A stretch of DNA of 45,527 bases from Planctomycetia bacterium. GTDB taxonomy: Bacteria > Planctomycetota > Planctomycetia > Gemmatales > Gemmataceae. This document shows positions 38,742 to 45,527 of the stretch, piece by piece (position 1 is the first letter of the stretch; every line of letters starts with the position of its first letter). The position numbers and the translations under genes are program-made. The stretch spans positions 1 to 45,527 of the forward strand of contig SYHD01000090.1 of NCBI GenBank assembly GCA_005799265.1. Direction: 5' to 3'. The notes under the pieces are model-generated. The model was not told where the DNA came from, searched no databases, and saw nothing but the letters and a program-made list of their open reading frames with translations.

Positions 38742-39062
38742 ATGTCGTCCAATGGTCGTCCCCCCTACCAGCTTCGCCCGCTTCCTCGTGCAACCGATCA
38801 GATCAAGGTTCTCAGTGAGAAGGCTATCCAGGAGGGGGCGAAGAAATTGTTCGTCGACGCACTCAAGAAGTTGTCGACGGCGTTGGAAACGGAACCCAAA
38901 GAATCGGGAGATCCGGAACGGAGCCTGAAGAAGCCGGGAGGCACATTGTTCCATGCCGTATTTGGGCCTTTGTTTGTTCAGTATGCGGTGTATGAACACG
39001 AGCGAACCGTTCTGATATTGAAGGTGCTTCCCATGCCAGGTTCGGCACTTGACAAGCCGTGA
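38742..39062 (+). CDS. possible RelE/YafQ-like toxin
   Basis: A 106-residue basic protein: PPYQLRPLPRATDQIKVLSE, GAKKLFVDALKKLSTALETE, then DPERSLKKPGGTLFHAVFGP, LFVQYAVYEHERTVLILKVL. The start Y-x-L-R-x-L-P, the central helix pair, and the closing F-x-V/A-x-x-E-x-x-x-V-x-I-L-x-V strand follow the RelE/ParE layout, but motifs are weak. It ends 30 bases before the DUF1501 gene. With its small upstream partner it could be an inserted toxin-antitoxin module. Confidence 0.45.
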   Translation: MSSNGRPPYQLRPLPRATDQIKVLSEKAIQEGAKKLFVDALKKLSTALETEPKESGDPERSLKKPGGTLFHAVFGPLFVQYAVYEHERTVLILKVLPMPGSALDKP

Positions 39063-39091
39063 ACAAGCAACAATTGTTTCGAGGTTACGTA

Positions 39092-40543
39092 ATGTCGCAA
39101 CCCATGAAAAACTTCTGCCGCCGCACGCGCCGCGAGTTCCTCTGGGAAGCCGGCGCCGGCTTCACGGGCCTCGCGCTCACGGGGCTCCTGTCGCAAGACG
39201 GCTTCTTCGCGCAGGAACCCGTTCGGCCTGGCGCTAATCCGCTCGCGCCGCGCGAACCTCACTTCCCCGCCAAGGCCAAGAGCGTCATCTTTCTCTTCAT
39301 GTATGGCGGGCCGAGCCAGGTCGATACCTTCGACTACAAGCCCGACATGTATCGGCTCGATGGCCGCACCGTCAACGTGCGCACCTTCGGGCGCGGCGGG
39401 CATCGTAATCAAGGGCGCGTCGTCGGGCCGAAGTGGCGCTTCAAGCAGTACGGCCAATGCGGCAAGTACATCAGCGATCTCTTCCCGAATCTTGGCACGT
39501 GCGCCGACGATATCGCCTTCCTGCACTCGATGATCGCCGACTCGCCGATTCACGGCAGCGCCATGCTGCAGATGAATACGGGAAAGATCTTATCGGGAAG
39601 TCCCTGTCTCGGTTCCTGGGTCAACTATGGCCTCGGCACGGTCAATCAAGACTTGCCGGGTTTCTGCGTCATGCTCGATCCCACCGGCGGGCCCATCAGC
39701 GGCGCCAAGAACTGGACATCGGGCTACATGCCCGCATCGTATCAGGGCACGATCCTGCGTTCCGCAGGGCAGCCGATCCTCGATTTGCACCGCCCCGCCG
39801 GCACGACCGACGCCATGCAGCGCCGCATGCTCGACACGCTCGGCGCCTTCAATCGCGAACACGAAGCGCCGCGCACGCACAACAGCAACCTCGGCGCGCG
39901 CATCGCGTCGTACGAGCTGGCCTACCGCATGCAGTCCAACGCGGAGGACGCCGTCGATATCAATCAGGAAAGCGAGGAGACGAAAAGCCTCTACGGCTAC
40001 GACAATCCACGCACGCAAGACTTCGCGCGCAAGTGCATGCTCGCTCGTCGATTGGTCGAACGCGGCGTACGTTTCGTGCAGATCTACTCCGGCGGCAACC
40101 ACAACGACGCCAACTGGGACGCGCACGGCGACATGGTCTTCAATCACAACCTGCACGCGGGCCGCACCGACAAGCCGATCGCCGGCCTCATCAAGGACCT
40201 GAAACGCCGCGGCCTCTTGGACGAAACGCTGATCGTCTGGGGCGGCGAGTTCGGTCGACAACCGACGGCCGAGTACGCCACCGGCACCGGCCGCGATCAC
40301 AACGCCTACGGCTTCACGATGTGGATGGCGGGCGGCGGCGTCAAAGGCGGTGTCTCAGTCGGCGCGACCGACGAGCTCGGCGCGGCCGCGGTGGAGCATC
40401 CCTACCACGTCAAAAACCTGCATGCGACGATTCTCACGCTAATGGGTCTCGACCCGGATCGACTGTCGTTCTTCTACGGCGGGCTGGATCAAAAACTCGT
40501 CGGCGTCGAGGGTGCGGAGGCGATTCCGCAGGTTATGGCGTGA
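39092..40543 (+). CDS. DUF1501 twin-arginine-exported protein (second copy)
   Basis: A 483-residue paralogue of the protein at 26378. The N-terminus (MSQPMKNFCRRTRREFLWEA) contains an R-R-E-F-L twin-arginine signal. Core motifs: VIFLFMYGGPSQVDTFDYKP, FLHSMIADSPIHGSAMLQMN, YSGGNHNDANWDAHGDMVFN, IVWGGEFGRQPTAEYATGTG and RDHNAYGFTMWMAGGGVKGG. The D-x-F-D and D-H-N/G-G-E-F-G-R positions match its paralogue. It is the usual partner of the DUF1549/DUF1553 gene upstream, from which a small gene pair separates it. I start at ATG 39092 (GAGG upstream); ATG 39104 is possible, and an earlier start would overlap the small gene. Confidence 0.87.
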   Translation: MSQPMKNFCRRTRREFLWEAGAGFTGLALTGLLSQDGFFAQEPVRPGANPLAPREPHFPAKAKSVIFLFMYGGPSQVDTFDYKPDMYRLDGRTVNVRTFGRGGHRNQGRVVGPKWRFKQYGQCGKYISDLFPNLGTCADDIAFLHSMIADSPIHGSAMLQMNTGKILSGSPCLGSWVNYGLGTVNQDLPGFCVMLDPTGGPISGAKNWTSGYMPASYQGTILRSAGQPILDLHRPAGTTDAMQRRMLDTLGAFNREHEAPRTHNSNLGARIASYELAYRMQSNAEDAVDINQESEETKSLYGYDNPRTQDFARKCMLARRLVERGVRFVQIYSGGNHNDANWDAHGDMVFNHNLHAGRTDKPIAGLIKDLKRRGLLDETLIVWGGEFGRQPTAEYATGTGRDHNAYGFTMWMAGGGVKGGVSVGATDELGAAAVEHPYHVKNLHATILTLMGLDPDRLSFFYGGLDQKLVGVEGAEAIPQVMA

Positions 40544-40720
40544 AAAACATTTTTGCCGCGCCTAACGCCAGCGCGGGTTTTGGCGAATGCGCAGCCTTGT
40601 ATTGTGTACGTACCTTCCTTGTTAGATTCCAGGCAAGTCTATTGCTCAATAAGGCTCAGGTTATTGCCGATTCTAACCCTATCTCGCCGCGTTCAGTCCT
40701 ATTTGCTCAAGAAGCGCCGT

Positions 40721-41692
40721 ATGCCCACTTTTTCCATTATTTCCTCCGTTTATGATCATGAGGCCTACGTAAGACAGGCTGTCGAATCCGTCTTGGCCCA
40801 GACCTTCACGGATTGGGAATTGATCCTTATCAACGACGGTTCCACCGATAAGTCACCAGCCTTGATTGACGCCTTGGCCAATCGAGATGGTCGAATCAAA
40901 CCGGTTCATCAGGCGAACTCCGGAGTAGCGGAAGCTCGTAATCGGGGGATCGCCATGGCTCGCGGTGAATGGATCGCCTATCTCGATAGTGACGATCTCT
41001 GGTTCCCGCACACGCTGCAAACCTACGCCGCCTACCTTCGCCAGCGGTCCGATACCCAGTTCCTCTTCGGCTACATGCATCGCTTGCGCGCCGAGCGGGT
41101 TAGCCGATTGCCCGCACCTTGGGTTTCCGGGCCTGCGCGAACGGTGGATCTGTTTCGGCGGATTTTCATGGCACCTACCGCGGTATGCCATCAACGCGCT
41201 TTGGTCAATAATGTTGGCGGCTTCGATCGGATGATGCCTGCATGCGAAGACTACGACTTGTTCTTGCGGATGAGCATGCATTGTGACCTGGAGCCACTCG
41301 GTGCGGCTATCGGATTGCATCGGCGCCATGAGCGAAACCTCTCGCAACGCTCGGGACGAAGCCAGGTCGTCGAAGCTCAGATGCTCGACCAGTTCGCGGC
41401 GCAGGCGGCGCACGTCATCGACGCGAAGGTGCGGGCGGAGCGCGTCGGACAGGTCTATGCGAGGGCGGCACGACTCTTCTTCCACGAAGGCAACTACACC
41501 GAGTGCCTGAGAACGGCCCAAATCGCCCAGGAGCTCGCTCCTACGTTTCGTGTCGGTGCGCTACGCTGGCTGTGCCGCTGGCTCGCGGGCCGCCGGGTTC
41601 CCGTCGCAACTACCCCAAGAGCGGCAGAATGCAGCGTGGCTGCGTATAGATACAGGAGCTCCCAGCGGGCCAGCACCGCATCCACGCAGTAA
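40721..41692 (+). CDS. family 2 glycosyltransferase
   Basis: A 323-residue GT-A fold enzyme. Motifs: PTFSIISSVYDHEAYVRQAV, ESVLAQTFTDWELILINDGS (N-D-G-S-T-D), ANSGVAEARNRGIAMARGEW and IAYLDSDDLW (the D-x-D metal/nucleotide-binding site), with NNVGGFDRMMPACEDYDLFL as the acceptor-side E-D. It adds a sugar from a nucleotide donor, probably to a surface polysaccharide or lipid. The last 60 residues (from about IAQELAPT on) lack motifs. ATG 40721 is the first residue of the fold; upstream extensions have no signal. No other sugar gene is adjacent. Confidence 0.85.
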   Translation: MPTFSIISSVYDHEAYVRQAVESVLAQTFTDWELILINDGSTDKSPALIDALANRDGRIKPVHQANSGVAEARNRGIAMARGEWIAYLDSDDLWFPHTLQTYAAYLRQRSDTQFLFGYMHRLRAERVSRLPAPWVSGPARTVDLFRRIFMAPTAVCHQRALVNNVGGFDRMMPACEDYDLFLRMSMHCDLEPLGAAIGLHRRHERNLSQRSGRSQVVEAQMLDQFAAQAAHVIDAKVRAERVGQVYARAARLFFHEGNYTECLRTAQIAQELAPTFRVGALRWLCRWLAGRRVPVATTPRAAECSVAAYRYRSSQRASTASTQ

Positions 41693-41755
41693 GCCCTCGC
41701 CACGACAACGCCAAGGGAAACGGCGATCCCTTTGAGCATGCGCCCACTACAGCAA

Positions 41756-41825
41756 GAAAGGCTGAAGGACGAACAAAGACAGCATTTTCATCCTTCATCC
41801 TTCATCCTTCATCCTTCAGCCTTTC
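41756..41825. repeat. 14-bp inverted repeat holding four CATCCTT heptamers
   Basis: GAAAGGCTGAAGGA (41756-41769) and TCCTTCAGCCTTTC (41812-41825) are perfect inverted arms. Between them TTCATCC is tandemly repeated four times. The right arm forms the last codons of the TVP38-like gene. It may act as a terminator for the convergent pair. Confidence 0.6.
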
Positions 41826-42569
41826 CCCAAACACCCGCGCCTCCAGCTCATCGCCGTACAACCACAGCACAAACGACACGCACATGGCTGCGGCGAAAAC
41901 GACCCAGCCGCCGCTCCAGCCCTCGCCTGCGCTGGTGCCGACGAAACACAAGACCGCCATGCCTGGCAAGCGGCCCAGGAACATCACCAGCAACAATTTC
42001 CACAGGCTGAGCCGGGTCATGCCGGCCACGAAGCAAATCGCGTCGTCGGGTAAGGCGGGCAGGACGAAAATCACGAAGAAGTTCCACAGGCCGCCGCGCG
42101 AAACCAGGGTGTCGAGCTTGGCCATCAGGTCGGCAGGCACGAAGCGGCGCACGACTTGCACGCCGAACAGCCTGCCGATGAGCATCGCGACCAGGGAGCC
42201 GATCGTCTGACCAGTCATGGTCAGGAGCAGGCCGTACCAGAAGCCGAAGAGGTAGCCGCCCAGCAAGCCAGCGAGTTGACCGGGGATCGGCGCGACGATG
42301 ACTTGCAGCGTTTGAAAGCCGATGAAGGCAAGTTCGATCGCCAAGCCCGATGACTCGAGGATCGCGCGGAAATGGTCGCGCGCTTGTTTCCAGTCGCCAT
42401 CGTTCAAAAGCGTGAGCGCCTGCTGCCAGCGCTCGGGCAAGGCGGGCGTGACCAGAACGAGCACCAGCCAGACGATGGCAAACACCACAAAGCCGACGAC
42501 GACGACCGGAACGATCGAGATCAGCTTTTGGCGCAGGCGTTCGAAAAACGCGTGGAGGACGCCCGTCAT
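41802..42569 (-). CDS. TVP38/TMEM64-family membrane protein (DedA-like)
   Basis: A 255-residue membrane protein. An N-terminal helix (SIVPVVVVGFVVFAIVWLVL) is followed by a short amphipathic region and the VTT/SNARE-associated domain: LQVIVAPIPGQLAGLLGGYL, FGFWYGLLLTMTGQTIGSLV, AMLIGRLFGVQVVRRFVPAD and FVIFVLPALPDDAICFVAGM, the F-x-P-x-x-P-D-D-x-x-x-x-x-A-G signature. The family moves or scrambles lipids in membranes. Its ATG overlaps the stop of the upstream gene (ATGA, 42566-42569), so the two are co-translated. Confidence 0.85.
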   Translation of the reverse strand: MTGVLHAFFERLRQKLISIVPVVVVGFVVFAIVWLVLVLVTPALPERWQQALTLLNDGDWKQARDHFRAILESSGLAIELAFIGFQTLQVIVAPIPGQLAGLLGGYLFGFWYGLLLTMTGQTIGSLVAMLIGRLFGVQVVRRFVPADLMAKLDTLVSRGGLWNFFVIFVLPALPDDAICFVAGMTRLSLWKLLLVMFLGRLPGMAVLCFVGTSAGEGWSGGWVVFAAAMCVSFVLWLYGDELEARVFGERLKDEG

Positions 42570-44500
42570 TTTTCGCTGACCGCCTTTCCGTCGCGCAACC
42601 ACGCTTCGTTGAAGGCGGCGCAGCCCATGCGCGTGCCGAACAGATAGATGACGCCGTCCGGGGCCTGCGTCACCGACATGTAGCCGGAGACGCCATCGAC
42701 CTTGCGAATGTGGCCCCACGTTTTGCCGTCGTCGAGTGAGAGTGCCGCGAAGGTGCCGCCATCAACGAGCATCTTCTTGTTGTCCTGCGAGCAGAGCAAG
42801 ATGGCGCCCGAAGCGAGGCGCATGGCGGCGATCTTTTGGCCAACGCTGGTGCCGGGGAACGGCGTCGTCTTCGCTTCCCAGGTGTCGCCCCAATCGCGCG
42901 AGGTCAAGACGGGCATCGGATGTTGGCCGCGCAGGAAGGAGAGGATCGCGCCGGCGGAGGTCGGCACGACCGCGGGATGGATGACGTACTTGCCGCCGTA
43001 GGCTTTACGCATGTCGCCTTTGCCCACGGTCCACGACAGGCCGCGATCCTTGGAGATCAGCAGGCGTTCATCGACGTGGTTGTCGCCGTCGCACGCCAGC
43101 ACGAGGGTTCCGTCTTTCGCTTGAAACGCGGAGCAGGGTTGGCTCAGGCGGTTGGGCTCGTCGCGCGACAGGATGATGCGCGGGTGCGACCAGGTGACGC
43201 CGTTGTCGTCGGACCAGCGCACGATGTTCGAGGCGTTGTCCCAGCCCGCGAACGATTGCGTCAGGAAATGGAAGATACGCTTGCCGTCGCAAAAGAGCAC
43301 CGGGGCATGATCGTTGACGTCGGGCGTGTCGAAGAAGAGCGATGCCTCGTCCCACTTGTCCGAGCCGGCGCGGAGCCGACTGCACGCTTGCGAAAGCTCG
43401 CGTCCCGATTCGCTGACGCACGTGTACCAACAGGCCAGCACGTCGCCGTTCGGGCAGACACAGATGGCCGTGAAGTGATTCCATGCGCTGAAGATCGGGC
43501 CCCATGTCTCGGCTGGGATCGTCGGGTTCTTTTTGTCTTTGACGAAGCCCGTGAAGAAGGGTTTCGCCTTTACTCCCCTCTCCCCCGGTACTCCGGGGGA
43601 GAGGGGTTGGGGGTGAGGGGGCGGGATTTGCTTGACGTTTTTCTGATACGCCGCCGGGACCGCGGGTAACGGCTTCGTCCTGGGCAGCTCGCCGAGGGCT
43701 ACGCGAAATCCCGTATACGCATTCGCGTCCTCGGGGATATGGCCGGAGCGGTTCGCCGAGCGGCAATACTTGACGGCGCCTTGAAATGACGGCGTCAAGA
43801 AGCTCCAGCCGCGCGCGATGCGCGCGTGGCCCGACGTGCGTCCAACAGGGTCAGTCTGCGCGCCCGCCTCATAGGGTCCGTGCCAGTCGAGGCACCATTC
43901 CGCGACGTTGCCGTGCATGTCGTGCAGGCCCCATGGGTTGGGCTTGAACGTGCCGACCTTGGCCGCCGACTTGACGGGCTTGTCGTCAACGGTTCGGCCG
44001 AAGTTCGCGTCGGCTGGAGTCAGCGTATCACCGGTGTGATACTTCGTCGTGGTCCCTGCTCGGCAGGCGTACTCCCATTCCGCCTCAGTTGGCAGGCGAT
44101 ACTCCTTGTTCTCTTTCTTCGAGAGCCATTCGCAGAACGCGACCGCTTCGTGCCAGGTGACGTGGACGACCGGTTGATCGTCGTTCACGGTCGAATTGCG
44201 CCGGCTGCGCAGGAGTTTGTGCTTGGGATCAAACGCTTCGTACTGGACGTTGGTGACTTCGTGAACGCCGAGGTGGAACGCCTTGGAGATGTTGACGCGA
44301 TGAGCGGGCGCTTCGTCGTAGTCGCGTTCGTTCCACTCCGCGCGCGACTTCGGCGCCGCCTCCCCCTGGCCCATGACGAACGCGCCGGCTTCGATACGCA
44401 CGAATTTCATGCCGAGCGAGTTCGTGAACGCTTTTCCCTCCTGTGCGGCGGCGACCTGTGCAACGATGATGGTAAACCCTATGGCAAGAATGACACGCAT
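42566..44500 (-). CDS. FGE-sulfatase-like domain fused to a sialidase-like beta-propeller
   Basis: A 644-residue exported protein. A signal (MRVILAIGFTIIVAQVAAAQ) leads into a formylglycine-generating-enzyme-like (SUMF1/FGE-sulfatase) domain at residues about 25-265: NSLGMKFVRIEAGAFVMGQG, HVTWHEAVAFCEWLSKKENK, EYRLPTEAEWEYACRAGTTT, NPWGLHDMHGNVAEWCLDW, ANAYTGFRVAL. The lectin-like fold often binds sugar or ligands when the catalytic cysteines are absent, and I see none of the usual Cys pair in the last part. A linker carries the palindromic repeat (PPPHPQPLSPGVPGERGVK). Residues about 315-640 form a sialidase-like propeller with Asp-box-type repeats (SDDNGVTWSHP, SKDRGLSWTV, SRDWGDTWEA, SLDDGKTWGH). 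It may bind or cleave sialic-acid-like glycans. Confidence 0.85.
   Translation of the reverse strand: MRVILAIGFTIIVAQVAAAQEGKAFTNSLGMKFVRIEAGAFVMGQGEAAPKSRAEWNERDYDEAPAHRVNISKAFHLGVHEVTNVQYEAFDPKHKLLRSRRNSTVNDDQPVVHVTWHEAVAFCEWLSKKENKEYRLPTEAEWEYACRAGTTTKYHTGDTLTPADANFGRTVDDKPVKSAAKVGTFKPNPWGLHDMHGNVAEWCLDWHGPYEAGAQTDPVGRTSGHARIARGWSFLTPSFQGAVKYCRSANRSGHIPEDANAYTGFRVALGELPRTKPLPAVPAAYQKNVKQIPPPHPQPLSPGVPGERGVKAKPFFTGFVKDKKNPTIPAETWGPIFSAWNHFTAICVCPNGDVLACWYTCVSESGRELSQACSRLRAGSDKWDEASLFFDTPDVNDHAPVLFCDGKRIFHFLTQSFAGWDNASNIVRWSDDNGVTWSHPRIILSRDEPNRLSQPCSAFQAKDGTLVLACDGDNHVDERLLISKDRGLSWTVGKGDMRKAYGGKYVIHPAVVPTSAGAILSFLRGQHPMPVLTSRDWGDTWEAKTTPFPGTSVGQKIAAMRLASGAILLCSQDNKKMLVDGGTFAALSLDDGKTWGHIRKVDGVSGYMSVTQAPDGVIYLFGTRMGCAAFNEAWLRDGKAVSEK
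43575..43626. repeat. G/C-rich palindromic repeat within the fusion gene linker
   Basis: CCCCTCTCCCCCGG (43575-43588), loop TACT, CCGGGGGAGAGGGG (43593-43606), then TTGGGGGTGAGGGGGCGGG. This is the same class as the copies at 29587 and 37448 and lies in frame in the linker between the FGE-like and sialidase-like domains. Confidence 0.8.
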
Positions 44501-44767
44501 AGCAATAGGCTCCAGTGAACGCGGTTACGGCAACACTGATCTTCCAGGAAGCCGCACGCGATTGCAAGGATTTTGCCAGTTGTATGAATGACGTGATTTG
44601 ATCCGATGAATCGGACAAGGAACGCGCGACTTTTCGCAATGCGCCGCCCAATTAGGCCCGCGCAACACACTTCAATTCAGCACGCCGGTTGACCCTTGAC
44701 GCCGATGGTGTACCTTCTTCATACCGGAGAACCCTTGCCATGGATTGGAACTCCCAAGGAGCTTATC

Positions 44768-45340
44768 ATGCGCCAGCTGACGGCGATTCTTGCGTGCAGC
44801 TTGATTCTTCCTTCTGCGCTGCGCGCCGATGAAGTGACGTTCGGCTGGGGCATGTCCACCAGCAACCTGGGCGGTTTGATGATCGTTCGCCAGGGAGGAC
44901 AGACTACGTTTTCCCTCGGAGGCGTCGTGTTTGGGCGTCACGTCAAAACCAAGACGCTCACTCCCGATGGTCCGGTCGTCACGCGGTTCAAGTTGCCGTC
45001 CGCCCTGCATAGCCCGAACGCGATGCCGTTTCTGGAGAAGGCGCCCGCGACCATCCTCGTTGACATTCCCGACCAGATTGGCCTTCTTTATCTCGACGGA
45101 GAACTGCTGCCGACGAAGGGCGTCTCCCGCCAACTCGAATCGCCTCCTCTTCCACCGGGCAAGGAATTTCCGCTCAAGCTGCGCGGGGTCTTCGCGGCCG
45201 GCGACCATCTCCTGATCGAGGACAAGATGCTTCTGTTGCGCGCGGGCGAATCGGTCCGCGTGTCGTTCGACGGCAGTCGGGCGGTCGCGGTTCCTCTGCG
45301 CAGGGATGCGGTTGCCGGCAACGGCCCGGCGTCCAAGTAA
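44768..45340 (+). CDS. exported TIGR03000-type protein
   Basis: A 190-residue protein. A signal peptide (MRQLTAILACSLILPSALRA) is followed by a Gly-rich start (FGWGMSTSNLGGLMIVRQGG) and one TIGR03000-like module at about residues 95-180: ILVDIPDQIGLLYLDGELLP, GVSRQLESPPLPPGKEFPLK and AGESVRVSFDG, with the V-x-x-P, DG, R-x-F/L-x-S-P-P-L and G-K-x-F/Y features. The domain is restricted to planctomycetes and its function is unknown. AAGGAG precedes the ATG. It is divergent from the fusion gene, with a 267-base gap in which nothing else is seen. Confidence 0.75.
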   Translation: MRQLTAILACSLILPSALRADEVTFGWGMSTSNLGGLMIVRQGGQTTFSLGGVVFGRHVKTKTLTPDGPVVTRFKLPSALHSPNAMPFLEKAPATILVDIPDQIGLLYLDGELLPTKGVSRQLESPPLPPGKEFPLKLRGVFAAGDHLLIEDKMLLLRAGESVRVSFDGSRAVAVPLRRDAVAGNGPASK

Positions 45341-45399
45341 TAGAACCTAACTTCTGATTTTGATGTTCTCCCCGCCGCCTTTCGATTATCATTCCTAAC

Positions 45400-45414
45400 G
45401 CGGGCTTCGCCCGC
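45400..45414. terminator. short perfect hairpin after the TIGR03000 gene
   Basis: GCGGGC (45400-45405), loop TTC, GCCCGC (45409-45414). It lies 60 bases past the stop of the upstream gene and has no T-run, so its role as terminator is uncertain. Confidence 0.35.
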
Positions 45415-45490
45415 AACCCTTGGATAGTGAAAACAGGCATCCAACTTCCGAAAATGATTGTTACCAGCAGTCATTCCGAAAGCGGATGCC

Positions 45491-45527
45491 ATGAAAACAG
45501 TATGCTCTTTCGTCGCCAAGTTTGCCA
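45491..45527 (+). CDS. possible gene start running off the right edge
   Basis: ATG at 45491 opens a frame reading MKTVCSFVAKFA to the end of the window. A weak purine-rich site (GAAAGCGG) lies upstream. Twelve residues are too few for a family call. Confidence 0.25.
   Translation, partial: MKTVCSFVAKFA

Noticed and set aside
41788-41817. Tandem TTCATCC heptamers considered as a CRISPR-like or regulatory array
   Set aside because: Units are 7 bp with no spacers; they are a simple tandem repeat inside a hairpin.
1-45527. tRNA, rRNA and CRISPR arrays
   Set aside because: No tRNA-like T-loop with matching arms, no rRNA segment, and no regularly spaced repeat array was seen by eye.

Overview
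The window looks like chromosomal DNA of a planctomycete, most likely from the Gemmata/Gemmataceae side of Planctomycetota. The evidence is the set of lineage-typical families: two cytochrome-like DUF1549/DUF1553 proteins, two DUF1501 proteins with twin-arginine signals, a TIGR03000-type secreted protein, an exported protein with the VELLEDRTLMS N-terminal motif, leucine-rich repeats of the T-x-I-T-D-x-G-L type, and a PQQ-like beta-propeller. The DNA is GC-rich. I see no rRNA, tRNA or CRISPR array. All names come from reading motifs; no database search was possible.

Left part (1-3800): a probable IS66-type transposase start runs off the left edge, followed by an exported LRR protein and a 660-aa Ala-rich coiled-coil exported protein, all on the minus strand. 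A decayed C-terminal piece of a phage portal-like gene (3446-3802, minus) follows.

Mobile region (about 3850-11670): a compact phage-derived element, all on the plus strand. It has a promoter with an operator-like palindrome, two small unknown proteins, a prohead protease fused to a Mu gpT-like major capsid protein, a small ORF, a RepA-like ATPase, an 80-bp hairpin, a Phd-like protein, a HARE-HTH protein and a large serine recombinase. No terminase, intact portal or tail gene is visible. It resembles a capsid-carrying satellite or a heavily reduced prophage.

Core-like region (11770-23280): a secreted esterase, a PQQ-type propeller, a toxin-first toxin-antitoxin pair, an mlaE-mlaF-mlaD lipid-transport operon (minus), a DUF2203-like protein, a STAS protein plus RsbW-like kinase ending in a textbook terminator, a GNAT acetyltransferase, and a protein-arginine kinase operon with two tandem McsA-like adaptors before mcsB.

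Right part (23570-45527): two DUF1549/DUF1553 plus DUF1501 pairs (the second pair split by a small toxin-antitoxin-like pair), a MazEF-like module, an O-methyltransferase, a RelE/ParE module, an HtrA-like protease, a Cys-pair-rich small secreted protein, a CNNM/CBS transporter-like protein, a family 2 glycosyltransferase, a formylglycine-enzyme-like/sialidase-like fusion coupled to a TVP38-like membrane protein, and a TIGR03000 protein.

Several classes of palindromic repeat are scattered between the genes. One G/C-rich class has also entered two coding sequences in frame, which is among the more interesting observations here.
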